From NCBI RefSeq assembly GCF_047948215.1, contig NC_134463.1, positions 51,342,701 through 51,406,700 of the forward strand: a DNA stretch of 64,000 nt, given 5' to 3'. The number at the start of each line of letters is the position of its first letter. Position 1 is the first letter of the stretch. The notes under the pieces were generated by a model. It did no database searches. It was given only the letters and a program-made list of their open reading frames with translations, and had not been told where the DNA came from. The DNA comes from Lycorma delicatula (Eukaryota; Arthropoda; Insecta; Hemiptera; Fulgoridae). Below are positions 24,163 to 35,285 of this stretch, piece by piece. Both the position numbers and the translations under genes were made by a program.

Positions 24163-24192
24163 TTCCGGAAGATGTACATACATCTTCCGGAA
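24163..24192. repeat. Perfect inverted repeat, 14-bp arms
   Basis: TTCCGGAAGATGTA at 24163-24176 is followed by CA and its exact reverse complement at 24179-24192. Confidence 0.88.
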
Positions 24193-24894
24193 ATTTCTGT
24201 CACCTTCTTTAATGTTTTTTGGAGTAATTGGGTTTTTGAAATATCAAAAGTTTTTAAAAATATTACGCACCCAAAACTTTGTCCGATTTCTATACGTTTC
24301 CTTTATAACAGTGCTGCTTTATAACAGCTAATGTTTTATAGATGAAAAAGTAAAAATATATACATGCATCTAAATATCAGTTTATTTTATTTATTTTATT
24401 TTATTTACAATTTAAAACTTACATGGTCATCCGTCAGACCTAAGTCTGTCGACAGATATACTAAAGAGTATTATTACATTATTTAGTGGTTAATGTAATA
24501 ACCAATTTTATGTAACAACTAAAGATATTATTAGTTTTATAATACTTATAATAGTAGTACAATTATAAAAATTAATTTTACAAAATTAGACTAAATATTT
24601 AAAAACTAATGAACAAATTATTTCTTTAATAATTGTAATGTATTAGATTTAGTAACTAAAATTATATTCAAGAAACAAAACTATACTTAATTACAACAAC
24701 GAATTACACAATTAATATCTTGTTGCAACAATTACATAAAGAAAATAAATAACTAAGCTTTAACCATTCAACAATACATTATTTATTGATTTACAATAAT
24801 TATCAACATTAAAATAATAACTATAATCATGTTATAATTGTCTGGACTGCCAGTATAAATCCAACATGAATCCTGTTAGTACCTATTACGTTAT
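24193..24894. other. AT-rich, nothing recognised
   Basis: Could include more of the LINE relic ending at 24895, but no motif is readable. Confidence 0.5.
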
Positions 24895-25120
24895 AATTAA
24901 TGCCCACTCAATGAGAAGTTTTTTTAAATCATTTTTTTTTATTTTTACATTATTGAGGTGATTCGGTAAAGAATTAAGTAATGCAGGAACAACGTACTTC
25001 TTTAATCGTTTACCGTAAGTATTATTATATCTATCTGTGATAAAGCTCATTGCTCTCAAATTGTATCCACTTTCTATATTTACCCTGTATTCACTGTTGT
25101 AAAAGTTCTTAAAAATAATT
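24895..25120 (-). pseudogene. Possible LINE ORF2 C-terminus
   Basis: A minus-strand open stretch of about 75 codons reads NLRAMSFITDRYNNTYGKR, then YVVPALLNSLPNHLNNVK and ends IEWALIIT. The YGKR...PALLN-LP pattern resembles the extreme C-termini of several arthropod LINE families. No RT motifs lie beside it. Could be chance. Confidence 0.4.
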
Positions 25121-25396
25121 AAGTTAAAAAGTTAAGAGATAATTCAGTCATTAAAACTCTTGTTTAATTGTAGTAAATCAAAACATATTACGAAAAAAGT
25201 TTTTAAATTACAATGGGAAAAGATTTTTAACAGTTATGTCATCCTAAACAATGGATTGTTTAATCCTTTTCTTTGCAAAAAAAAGCGTTTGGTAATGGTT
25301 ATCGAATTATTTTTATAGTGTAGACTTGTTTTTAAAATAATTCTAATGATTTTAGCGGTAAATGTATTAATGTTTAGTTGTAGATCTATTATATAT

Positions 25397-25698
25397 TAAC
25401 CCACCGGGTTGGTCTAATTGGTTAACGCGTCTTCCCAAATCAGCTGATTTGGAAGTCGAGAGTTACAGCTATCAAGTCCTAGTAAAGCCAGTTATTTTTA
25501 CACGGATTTGAATACTAGATCGTGGATACCGGTGTTCTTTGTTGGTTGGGTTTTCAATTAACCACACATCTCAGGAATGATCGAACTGAGAATGTACAAG
25601 ACTACTCTTCATTTACACTGATACATATCATCCTCATTCGTCCTCTGAAGAATTATCTAAACGGTAGTTACCGGAGGCTAAACAGGAAAAAGAAAGAA
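25397..25698 (+). mobile_element. SINE family S1, copy with perfect 15-bp TSD
   Basis: Full S1 element from CCACCGGGTTGG to the AAGAAAGAA tail. AGATCTATTATATAT flanks it at 25382-25396 and 25699-25713. The intact duplication indicates recent insertion. The 65-codon open frame inside it is not a gene. Confidence 0.82.
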
Positions 25699-25710
25699 AG
25701 ATCTATTATA

Positions 25711-25772
25711 TATATATAATATATATATTATAATATTGAATTATATATATATAATATATAATATATAATATT
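25711..25772. repeat. AT-rich imperfect microsatellite
   Basis: Interrupted TATA repeats following an S1 SINE, partly part of its target site. Confidence 0.8.
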
Positions 25773-26007
25773 ATGAGGGAAATTGGTTTAATGGAAAAAA
25801 GATTATATACATTATATTTATGATTTTCTAATTAAAAATTAGGTAGATTTTTTAATAATAAATTAAGTTATAGTAATTAAAATGGTGATGTCTTTTTATA
25901 TTTACATTTTAATGAGTTTTAAATAAGATTATAGTTATTAGCTAAATAAACATATAAAAATTGAAGTCGTTATAAATCGCTCACAGAGAAAAGTACGCTG
26001 TTGTCCT

Positions 26008-26297
26008 TTTCTTTTTCCTATTTAGCCTCCGGTAACTACCGTTTAGATAATTCTTCAGAGGATGAATGTGGATGATATGTATGAGTGTAAATGAAGTGTT
26101 TAGTCTTGTACATTCTCAGTTCGACCATTCCTGAGATGTGTGGTTAATTGAAACCCAACCACCAAAGAACACCGGTATCCACGATCTAGTATTCAAATCC
26201 GTGTAAAAATATCTGGCTTTACTAGGACTTGAACGCTGTAACTCTTGACTTCCAAATCAGCTGATTTGGGAAGATTTTGGGAAGACCAATCCGGTGG
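26008..26297 (-). mobile_element. SINE family S1, antisense copy with perfect 15-bp TSD
   Basis: Antisense S1 copy. GTACGCTGTTGTCCT flanks it exactly at 25993-26007 and 26298-26312. Near the tRNA-like end a short GGGAAGATTTTGGGAAGA repeat distorts the palindrome. It faces the copy at 25.4 kb, forming an inverted pair about 310 bp apart. Confidence 0.82.
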
Positions 26298-27179
26298 GTA
26301 CGCTGTTGTCCTACTGTTGATATTTTACACATATTGCCTGAAATATTCACACCTTAGGTTGCATTACCTTTTAACAATCTTTATTTATACGCGAGTCTAT
26401 TACCTTTGTTTGCCGTTCACCGTTTTTTATTTTATTTTATTTACCTTTTATATATTATTTTCATTTCCCTACATTTTCATGTTTCTTTACTTCATTGGTA
26501 GATTTTTACGACATGGTTTACATTTTGTTATTCTATTATTTTCTTTTATTGTCTACACGAGAATTACATTAATAATATCTTTTAACTTCTGATACTATAA
26601 TGAGATGAGTTAATAAAGAGTAAAAATGCTAGTTCCTCTATCCACGTTTTTTAATATGAAAAAAGAGAAACTTTTACATATTGAAATTTTTAAATTTTAT
26701 TTAAATTATATCTTTCATGCAAATGCTTACAACGACAAAACAAATTTTTTAATTTAAATATAAGGTTTTTAAAAGTGGAGTGTATTAGACCAAAACAATT
26801 TTTGTTTCATATTATAATAATTAAAATGGTTTTCTTAGCTAAACTTGTTTGCATATTTAAAATACTAATGAATACATTATCTTAAAATTTACGTAAAGGC
26901 TTAAAATGTAGAGATGTATTTGAAATAATCTATCGTTTCCATTAAGCATTCCATTTATTTTATAATGTATAATTGTAATTTATACCAATTATACATTATA
27001 TTAATTACAACAAAAAAAATAATTTGGATCTATATGGTAACATTAAAAACCTTGTTTTAAAAATCATAACGAATTTTTTATTAAATTTTTCTCTAATTTT
27101 TAATTTTGAAATACTGGTGTACATTTTTAAAATGAAAATTTCATTTTATTTTTTTATTATTACTTTATCACAAAAGCTT

Positions 27180-27262
27180 TAAAGCTTGTGCTTTGAAATA
27201 CGATAATGAAATTTCATTCTTTAAGATGAAAGGCGGAATAACTGCAATGGAGGTTGGCGGGT
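27180..27262 (-). mobile_element. Decayed S2-like SINE, antisense
   Basis: AAGCTTGTGCTTTGAAATA, AAGATGAAAGGCGG and TGGAGGTTGGCGGG echo antisense S2 copies, but the B-box region is lost. Confidence 0.35.
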
Positions 27263-27486
27263 TGTATTTACTTTACCCGTTGGTTTTAAAAGGATAATAA
27301 AACCATTCTAATAAATGCGTTGATGTTAGTTGTTTGAATATTTAATGTTAAATTATTGTCGTTATTATAAATAATTAATTAGTTTTAGTCTCATCATAAT
27401 ACATTTTGGTGTTATATCGAAATAAAAGCACTTAGAATTAAATAATTTCATTGCTGATTTCAGAAATGAATATTACGCTCTTCAAT

Positions 27487-27489
<3 letters not shown>

Positions 27490-27545
<56 letters not shown>

Positions 27546-27555
27546 TATAATAATA
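27490..27555. repeat. (TAA)n microsatellite
   Basis: About eighteen TAA units, then imperfect repeats. Confidence 0.95.
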
Positions 27556-28326
27556 TTATTATTACGAGTAATACTTTGATTACGAATGTTAATTTTCAAT
27601 TTTAATTCATATGATTATTATGAAATGTTGTTGTTATATAGTTTGATATATATTTTAAAATAACGCGTACGTTTTAGAAATAAGAAATATTTTTTAAGCT
27701 ATTTTGTAAATAATAAATAAATTATTGTTATTTTCTTTTCATTTATTTCAGATAACTGGAATAAAAAAAAAAATGCCAAAACGACTTGTAAAATAAAAAT
27801 CGAATGATTAACAATTGATGTAAGTAGTAATAAAACTTTTTATACAAATTATTTTTAAATAAGTTCGATGTAGTTTTCAAGTCTTAGGCTAATTGTTCTA
27901 ATTATTTATTTTTTAATACTGATTTTACTATTATTATTACTTTAACAGAGTTCACTAATTCAGGTTATGAAATAAATATTTACATACTGTAAAATAAGAA
28001 ATTAAAAAGGTGAGATACTACAATTATTACAAATTTTTATTTATTTATAATATTTGATTACTTCATTTGTTTATTTTAATAATTCATTAAAAAAAAAAAA
28101 TTATTAGTACAGGAAATACATAACATAAAGTTTATTACAAAAGAAAATAATTTTATATGTGTACAGAACGTTAATAATTTCGGAAACCATAAATAACAGT
28201 TTAATCGTTTAACAAACGAAAATGAAATTTACCTCATCTTCCTAGTTAAAAAAAAGTTTATATTTCGATATGAGATCGCCACACAACCAACCCCTACGTG
28301 TAGCAACTCAAAAATGTTAAATAAAT

Positions 28327-28487
28327 GCCGGCCTTCTAGCACGAGTGATAGCGTCATGGCTTTTCATCCGGAGGTTCCGGGTTCTAATCCCGGTCAGGCT
28401 TGACATTTTTCATACGTTAAAAAGTTTCATTTTCATATCCCACTCACAAGCTTCAAGCTTATGTTGCGATATTATCAAGAAAAAAAA
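28327..28487 (+). mobile_element. SINE family S2
   Basis: GCCGGCCTTCTAGCACGAGT, GATAGCGTCATGGC, B-box-like GGGTTCTAATCCCGG, CATTTTTCATACG, then CAAGCTTCAAGCTTATG and an A-tail. Confidence 0.7.
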
Positions 28488-28994
28488 AGTACGAATGACA
28501 CATAATTTTATGTATTATTAAAAAAAATTGGACAACACTAATTTTACTGGGCGTCTGTTTAATGTTTTTCACAGCTAGTTTAAAATGTGGCCTACATACA
28601 TTCCAAGTAGTGGTCACACAACAAAAACTGATTATTTTGAGTTAAAATCATTAGCTAACTTTTATTTTTATTAGTATTTCCTTGTTGAAAAGTTATTTAA
28701 AAGTGACTGTAGACAATTTTTGAAATTAGCTGAGGAAAAAATTTAATTGTCACCATTTTGATTAGATTGTCGTAGGCCGAGTTTTTCCTCTTTGCCTTTT
28801 TTGCTGATTTTTACTTTTCCTTGTTTAACGGTTAAAAATGATACTTAAAGGATCCTCTATTTTATATATTGTATATATAGGGTATTTTAAAATATATCGG
28901 AATTTTAAAGATCTCTATTATCTCTTTACTCCGATTTACAGTAATGAATCACAAAGAAAATAAAACAGCAAATCTTACAGTTTTTCCTACGAGT
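28488..28994. other. AT-rich, nothing recognised
   Basis: No supported feature before the transposase relic. Confidence 0.55.
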
Positions 28995-30005
28995 GTTCAA
29001 TATGATTACCTTTCGTCAGCGGCACAAATCCAATCGATAAAAGAGTTTGTCCCGTACTTTAACCTGGATGTGTGGAGTAATGAAAGCAATATTGCTACAA
29101 TCCTTCAAATCGGGTAGATCAGTAAATAGAAGAGGCATATACATAAGATCTTTTATAAAACTCTAATGAAAAATCGCTTGTGGTCATATTAGTGGTCTTG
29201 AAGGCTACTACAAACAAGCTCTATCATCGGGTTCTTGCCGACCAATCCAGCGGTCGAGAAAAACATCATTCAACTGGATCCTGTATAGAGTTTAGTTCGA
29301 TGAGGAGGTACACCACCTTGTTACCTAATAAAATTCTTTGGTTCATCTTGCAGTTAAGAAAAGAGCCGTATTATCCAAATAAGCAATCTCTTTTATGACC
29401 TCTTCTACAGCCCATCAACTTTCTGTCGGGATATTTTACAGAAATCATTTAATTAATTTTTGAGGCGTCCATTTAGCATAAAAAAGTTTATGGTAATTTT
29501 TGGTCAGTCTTTTACGGGAATTTTTGGTGTTACCTTTTCCAAAAAGATGAAGTTTTTACAAACACAATACAATCAAGAAAGTGAAATATTTCTGACGCGG
29601 AGTCGGCACGCACAGCGTAATCAATAGTCTTTTCAAAGTCTGTAATAGATATAAATGGTATGGACGCATCTGAAAACGTTTTCTTAAAAATCATTCGACA
29701 TTGTTATTATTATCATTGCTAGTTCGCGGCCGGAATTCCTATGCATTTTTTTTTTTAGAATTACGCAGGAAAGATTCTCTGACACATTCAACCTTTTTTT
29801 TCAAACATTCTCAGTCGTCCCGAGAATGTCTTCCCTTTACACAAACATTCAATCATTTTAAACCATTTATGCTATTGACGAATGTTATTGTAACTTGAAG
29901 GACCATCATCCTTCAAGACTAAACTTTCTATGGAAAGCAAGCTGAACTGTAACTAATGATTCACAAATAGCAAACTTCTGAGGAGGCTGTTTGTTCATGA
30001 TTCGC
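28995..30005 (-). pseudogene. Badly decayed DUF4817-type transposase
   Basis: On the minus strand a start-like NHEQTASSE stretch near 30000 is followed by KFAICESLVTVQLAFHRKF, matching the N-terminal helix-turn-helix seen at 17.9 kb. Remnants of the VRESF-RSPRKS block lie near 29770. At the far end YRLDLCR and KGNHIEH near 29000-29040 match the family's C-terminus. Many stops and frameshifts. Oldest of the three copies in the window. Confidence 0.6.
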
Positions 30006-30529
30006 CATCTACGACAGTGGTAAGATAGAAAATCAGTATTATTGGCCATGTAGGCCACTAAAACAGTTATTTTTCATTTTTTATTCTACTCTCAACACTG
30101 TTCACTTTGTCCAACTGATATTATAACAAATAAAAAATCTCTGTGTAACAAATATTTATCGTAAAAAGAAGAGATTAAACTGAAAAAAGACAAATTAATC
30201 CAAATCCGTTCGTATTCAATTTCCAACCATGTATTTATGGACAAAAATATGCGAAAATAGACGACTTAATAAACAGCTATTAAATAAGTAAAACACAATT
30301 GATAACAATCCTACGATGTGAAAAATAAAACAGACTAATGGTACAAAAAAAGAACTAAAATTAAAACCGCAAAAATCTTTTTTAAAAATATTAACGATCA
30401 GTTTACTAATTTTACCTTGTGTACTTTGAGAATAAAAAAACGATAGAAGGATCTATTTATGAGGGTAAGTCAATTTTTATCCGCAATTTAGTTATAGTTT
30501 TGTTTATGTTGGTAATATAGATTTTTGGT
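30006..30529. other. AT-rich, nothing recognised
   Basis: Probably includes the lost 5' end of the transposon relic. Confidence 0.5.
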
Positions 30530-30768
30530 ATATAGATTTGCCGAACAACTAGATGTTACAGCATTCCTAAATCCAAAATTTCAACTTTCTCTTTCTAATC
30601 GTTTTTGAATTATGCGAGATAAATACGTACAAACGTACGTACGTCCAGACGTCACGCTGAAACTATTCAAAATGGATTCAGGGATGGTCAAAATAGATAT
30701 TTCCATTAAAATTTGAAAACCCAAGTTTTTTGCGACCACGATACTTCCTTTACTTCGTACAAGAAAGT
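30530..30768 (-). mobile_element. Family B element, truncated copy 5
   Basis: Only the end with AACTAGATGTTACAGC, ACGTCACGCTGAAAC, GACCACGATACTTCC and GTACAAGAAAGT is present, 84 bp before copy 4. Confidence 0.6.
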
Positions 30769-30960
30769 AAAAATAAATTTATTCTTTTAAATAGTTCAGT
30801 CGTTACGAATAAATTTACGAAAAATTAGAAATCTGATGTTGACAGCACATGACTTCATTGTACGCCTATTAAATTACATATACACAATATTTTAAAATGA
30901 AAAGTACATAAAATTTTACTTCACTAATAACTTCTAATTTATTTTACATATTTTTTAATT

Positions 30961-32434
30961 TTTTTTTTTTTTGTCTTCAGTCATTTGACTGGTTTGATGC
31001 AGCTCTCCAAGATTCCCTATCTAGTGCTAGTCGTTTCATTTCAGTATACCCTCTACATCCTACATCCCCAACAATTTGTTTTACATACTCCAAACGTGGC
31101 CTGCCTACACAATTTTTCCCTTCTACCTGTCCTTCCAATATTAAAGCGACTATTCCAGGATGCCTCAGTATGTGGCCTATAAGTCTGACTCTTCTTTTAA
31201 CTATATTTTTCTAAATGCTTCTTTCTTCATCTATTTGCCGCAATACCTCTTCATTTGTCACTTTATCCACCCATCTGATTTTTAACATTCTCCTATAGCA
31301 CCACATTTCAAAAGCTTCTAATCTTTTCTTCTCAGATACTCCGATCGTCCAAGTTTCACTTCCATATAAAGCGACACTCCAAACATACACTTTCAAAAAT
31401 CTTTTCCTGAGATTTAAATTAATTTTTGATGTAAACAAATTATATTTCTTACTGAAGGCTCGTTTAGCTTGTGCTATTCGGCATTTTATATCGCTCCTGC
31501 TTCGTCCATCTTTAGTAATTTCACTTCCCAAATAACAAAATTCTTCTACCTCCATAATCTTTTCTCCTCCTATTTTCACATTCAGTGGTCCATCTTTGTT
31601 ATTTCTACTACATTTCATTACTTTTGTTTTGTTCTTGTTTATTTTCATGCGATAGTTCTTGCGTAGGTCTTCATCTTTGCCGTTCATTGTTTCTTCTAAA
31701 TCCTTTTTACTCTCGGCTAGAATTACTACATCATCAGCAAATCGTAGCATCTTTATCTTTTCACCTTGTACTGTTACTCCGAATCTAAATTGTTCTTTAA
31801 CATCATTAACTGCTAGTTCCATGTAAAGATTAAAAAGTAACGGGGATAGGGAACATCTTTGTCGGACTCCCTTTCTTATTAGGGCTTCTTTCTTATGTTC
31901 TTCAATTGTTATTGTTGCTGTTTGGTTCCTGTACATGTTAGCAATTGTTCTTCTATCTCTGTATTTGAACCCTAATTTTTTTAAAATGCTGAACATTTTA
32001 TTCCAATCTACGTTATCGAAAGCCTTTTCTAGGTCTATAAACGCCAAGTATGTTTGTTTGTTTTCCTTTAATCTTCCTTCTACTATTAATCTGAGGCCTA
32101 AAATTGCTTCCCTTGTCCCTATACTTTTCCTGAAACCAAATTGGTCTTCTCCTAACACTTTTTCCACTCTCCTCTCAATTCTTCTGTATAAAATTCTAGT
32201 TAAGATTTTTGATGCATGACTAGTTAAGCTAATTGTTCTATATTCTTCACATTTATCTGCCCCTGCTTTCTTTGGTATCATAACTATAACACTTTTTTTG
32301 AAGTCTGACGGAAATTCCCCTTTTTCATAAATATTACACACCAGTTTGTATAATCTATCAATCGCTTCGTCACCTGCACTGTGCAGTAATTCTACAGGTA
32401 TTCCGTCTATTCCAGGAGCCTTTCTGCCATTTTG
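30961..32434 (-). mobile_element. 5'-truncated LINE fragment with reverse transcriptase
   Basis: Only the RT and C-terminal part survive; endonuclease and ORF1 are missing. On the minus strand the frame enters at about 32433 with GRKAPGIDGIPVELL, continues through the RT and ends with SNQSND and a TGA at 30977-30979, followed by a T-run on the plus strand (30959-30972) that is the poly(A) tail. The type resembles RTE/BovB-like endonuclease-reverse transcriptases, but I cannot fix the clade. The copy sits inside a family B repeat whose two halves flank it. Confidence 0.85.
30977..32433 (-). pseudogene. Reverse transcriptase of truncated LINE, one premature stop
   Basis: The reading frame runs from the truncation point to a TAG at 31211-31213, then continues in the same frame for about 78 residues to the natural stop. 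RT motifs seen: IDGIPVELL, PKKAGADKCEEYRTISLTSHASKI, DQFGFRKSIGTREAI, FIDLEKAFDNVDW, GVRQRCSLSPLLFNLYME and LRFADDVVILAES (FADD active site). After these come YLGSEITKDGR and LYGSETWTI, then a conserved C-terminus with RLIGHILRHPG and GRPRLEYVKQI. The single in-frame nonsense codon and otherwise clean frame suggest a fairly recent copy that was dead on arrival through 5' truncation. The first internal methionine at 32341 is not a true start. A second relic of the family is at 8469-9306. Confidence 0.85.
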
Positions 32435-32996
32435 TTATTATTGAATTATTATATATTTTAATTTTTTTCACAATTAGAGGTTAATAATTTATTAATAAAT
32501 CGATATACTTAAGTAAAAAAAAAAAAAAAAAAAAAAAATTGCTAAATCATATATTTTTATAAAATGTGATTCGATTCAGTGTAACTTTCCCTTGTAAGAT
32601 CCAAATATTTCATCGATTAAAGTTTTTTTTTTTTTTGGCTGTAACTGTGGAACTAATGAAAATAAGTTCCACTTATTAAATATCATTGAAAATCTCTCAA
32701 TGAGGGCTTATTTCTCCAGTTAAGAAAAAGTCATAATTCAATACGTTTTTGGATTCTCGGTTTTTTTAACACTTTTGGTTCAGTCGATTGTAATCAAAAA
32801 AGGAGTTGCTCAACTAGATGTTGCAACAGTTTTTAAATTCAAAATTTCAACATTCTACCGTTAATCGTTTTTGAGTTATACGAGATCCGTACGTACGTAT
32901 ATACATATAAACAGACGTCACGCCGAAACTAGTCAAAATGAATATAACCGTAATTTTTCGCGATCACAATACTTCCTTTACATCGTACATGGAAGT

Positions 32997-34371
32997 AAAA
33001 ATACAAAATACCTTAAATTTATTTAAGAAAATAATAATTTTTTTACTTGAAAAGAGAATTGTTATTAAAACCACTCAGATTTAATATAAATTTTTTTTTT
33101 CAACACGGGTCACTGTAGAATCAAATAGAATAGTTAATTTTCTGGCTAGATTTTTAGCTCTCCAATACTCTTTATTCTTTAATTGTTCCTCTTCTATCTT
33201 TCTTTCTTTCTATCAGTTTAGGTTAGCGCATTTTTTTCTTTTCTTAAATCCTAAGATTTTGTTCTAAGCATCCTTTTATCTTTTAAATCTGTCACGTTTA
33301 TGTTTATTACAAATGTTTATAATAAATTATGTAGGATAAACAGCCTTAATGCTTCATGTAAGCCTATGAATAAGATTTTCATCGACGGAAAATTACAAAA
33401 CTTTATTCACATATAGCTGCTGGTAGTATTTATTTTATTCATTGTAATATTTGCAAAAAATGGCAGTATTAGAGGTTAGAATAAGAAAAGTTGAAATCAT
33501 AATACAACGTGGCTAAGAAAATGAATAAAATCACTGGTGTAATATTACTTGCATATCAAATATGATACTAAATTCGCCCTTCATATGGAACTTAAACTAT
33601 TGTGATTTTCTTCTGTTATCAGTAATTGGCAGCTGTCGTATTGTTCTCTTACTGCCTTTCCACCACTTGTTTCTTTATATTCATGGTTGATTTGCCCCAA
33701 TTATTTCAAAAGTAGTTTCACATGTTTATCTTTAGTTATTCTATACAACTTTTCTCTTCTATATTTCTTTATATTATTTTGTTAAAATGTTTTTGCTTGT
33801 ATATTCCCTTTATAACCTTTCACAAGTTTTGATTCACTTGTATAAACTATAACTCCACAGTGTTTTTATGTACCTTATTCACGAAGTGTATTCTTCTATT
33901 CTCTACTTACTCCATATTTCAATGCCTGATTTTTTTTCTAATTTTTTTTTTCAATTTAAATCATACAAAATATAAACTTTAGTAAATATTTCCTACAATT
34001 ATGTTAATAGAGTGTAACATTTCTTAAACGGAAACCGCTAGTCTTTCAAAATATGTTCGATTTGCTAAATTTTTACTATTAAAAAAATACTGTTTCGTTT
34101 GGTTAGAATTATAAAATAGTTAGAAAAGTAGTAATATACTTTAATCAGTTTGGCTGAAAAAATCCAAATTAATATTAAATATTGATTAATATTAAAATTA
34201 ATGAACAATATATAACATAAAATTTGGTTTTTAAATTATCAATTTATAGTCACATTCTACCAAACATTTTGACAGAAATAACCTGCCAAATTTCATAACA
34301 ATTTTGTATATTATTTTTATAATATCTCTGTAAAATAACAATAGTTTATGTCTTCCTCATTCTACGAAGAT
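32997..34371. other. AT-rich, nothing recognised
   Basis: No gene or repeat identified. Confidence 0.6.
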
Positions 34372-34462
34372 TATTTTTTTCAAGGTCCAATCGGTCACGA
34401 AATTAAAACCACAGTGAAAATAAAAAAAAAAATTATTTGTAACAAGTACTTACATAGTTACG

Positions 34463-34808
34463 CTATTTCTCTACATAGTTGCCACTCGGATTTAGACATT
34501 TGTCGTAGCGTGGTACCAACTTTCCAATACCCTCGTCATAGAACGGAGCCACCTGTGTTTCCAGCCATGTTTCTACGCTAGTCTGCAGCTCGATGACTGT
34601 GCCAAAATGTTGTCCTCCTAGCCAGCGTTTCATGTGAGCAAAGAGGTGAAAATCGGATGGAGCCAAGTCTGTACTGTATGGTGGGTGATCAAACACTTCC
34701 CAGCGAAAACGCTGCAGGAGCTTCTTTGTTACAGCTGCAGTGTGCGGCCGAGGATTGTCATGGAGAAAGACAATGCCTGATGACAACATTCCTCTCCGCT
34801 TATTCTTA
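34463..34808 (-). pseudogene. Mariner transposase C-terminal half, left arm
   Basis: The minus strand encodes KRRGMLSSGIVFLHDNPRPH, then HPPYSTDLAPSDFHLF and a C-terminus ending GNYVEK. The second catalytic Asp (HDN) and third Asp (LAPSD) are separated by 34 residues, the mariner D34D signature. The N-terminal helix-turn-helix and first Asp are missing, so it cannot be active. The first ~20 residues of the longest open frame are read backwards through the opposite arm and are not transposase. Confidence 0.8.
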
Positions 34809-34810
34809 TT

Positions 34811-35035
34811 CACCCACCATACAGCCCGGAATTGGCTCCATCCGATTTTCACCTCTTTGCTTACATGAAACGCTGGCTAGGAGGAAAACATTTTGTCACA
34901 CACATCAACCTGCAGACCAGTGTAGAAACATGGCTGAAAACAAAGGCGGCTCCGATCTGTGAAGAGTGTATTGGACAGTTGGTACCACGCTACGACAAAT
35001 GTCTAAATCGGAGTGGCAACTATGTTGCGAAATAG
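34811..35035 (+). pseudogene. Mariner transposase C-terminal end, right arm
   Basis: The plus strand encodes HPPYSPELAPSDFHLF, then AYMKRWLGGKHF and a C-terminus ending GNYVAK, stopping at 35035. It is a diverged homologue of the left arm but starts later, at the motif holding the third catalytic Asp, and lacks the HDN motif. Differences between the arms show they are not a fresh duplication. Confidence 0.78.
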
Positions 35036-35137
35036 CCTAACTATGTAAGTACTTGTTACATATAATAAAAGTTTTATATTCACTGTGGTTTTAATTTCGT
35101 GACTGATCCGACCTTAAAAAAAAATAACCCTACTAAC

Positions 35138-35285
35138 TCTTATCATTATCGGGCACAAAATTCCAACCAATCATATTCTTTATTTTTTAACCAATCATAA
35201 GGTGAGCGTAATTCTTATCATTATCAGGCACAAAATTCCAACCAATCGTATTCTTTATTTTTTAACCAATCATATGGCGAGAGTA
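35138..35285. repeat. 75-bp tandem repeat, two units, CCAAT-rich
   Basis: Two near-identical units with period 75 begin at about 35138 and 35213. Each contains two ACCAATC motifs. They lie just outside the palindromic mariner's right end. Confidence 0.8.

Larger units (their letters stand above)
26313..28326. other. AT-rich with TAA microsatellite and a decayed SINE
   Basis: The hydrophobic open frame at 26245-26592 overlaps a SINE end and T-rich DNA and is not supported. Confidence 0.55.
30852..32996 (-). mobile_element. Family B element, copy 4, split by LINE
   Basis: Left piece 30852-30958 (ACTTCATTGTACGCC...) and right piece 32435-32996 (TTATTATTGAATTATTA ... ACATGGAAGT) together give ~670 bp in normal family order; the RT LINE fragment lies between them in the T/A-rich segment. 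Confidence 0.7.
34374..35124. mobile_element. Palindromic mariner derivative: two head-to-head 3' halves
   Basis: Both ends carry the same terminal sequence, including TCACGAAATTAAAACCACAG in inverted orientation, and TA lies just outside each end (34372-34373 and 35125-35126), as expected for mariner elements. Each arm carries the 3' end of the same transposase pointing outward, with both stops 89 bases from their terminus. The arms meet near 34808-34811. The 5' half of the transposase is absent. The product is a foldback element of 751 bp that can be mobilised only in trans. Confidence 0.8.

Noticed and set aside
26245..26592. Hydrophobic 115-codon open frame on the plus strand
   Set aside because: It starts within an antisense S1 SINE and runs through T-rich DNA; Phe/Tyr/Leu/Ile-rich translation is what such DNA gives by chance.
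27490..27555. CRISPR-like regular repeat
   Set aside because: It is a trinucleotide microsatellite; no spacer structure and the genome is eukaryotic.
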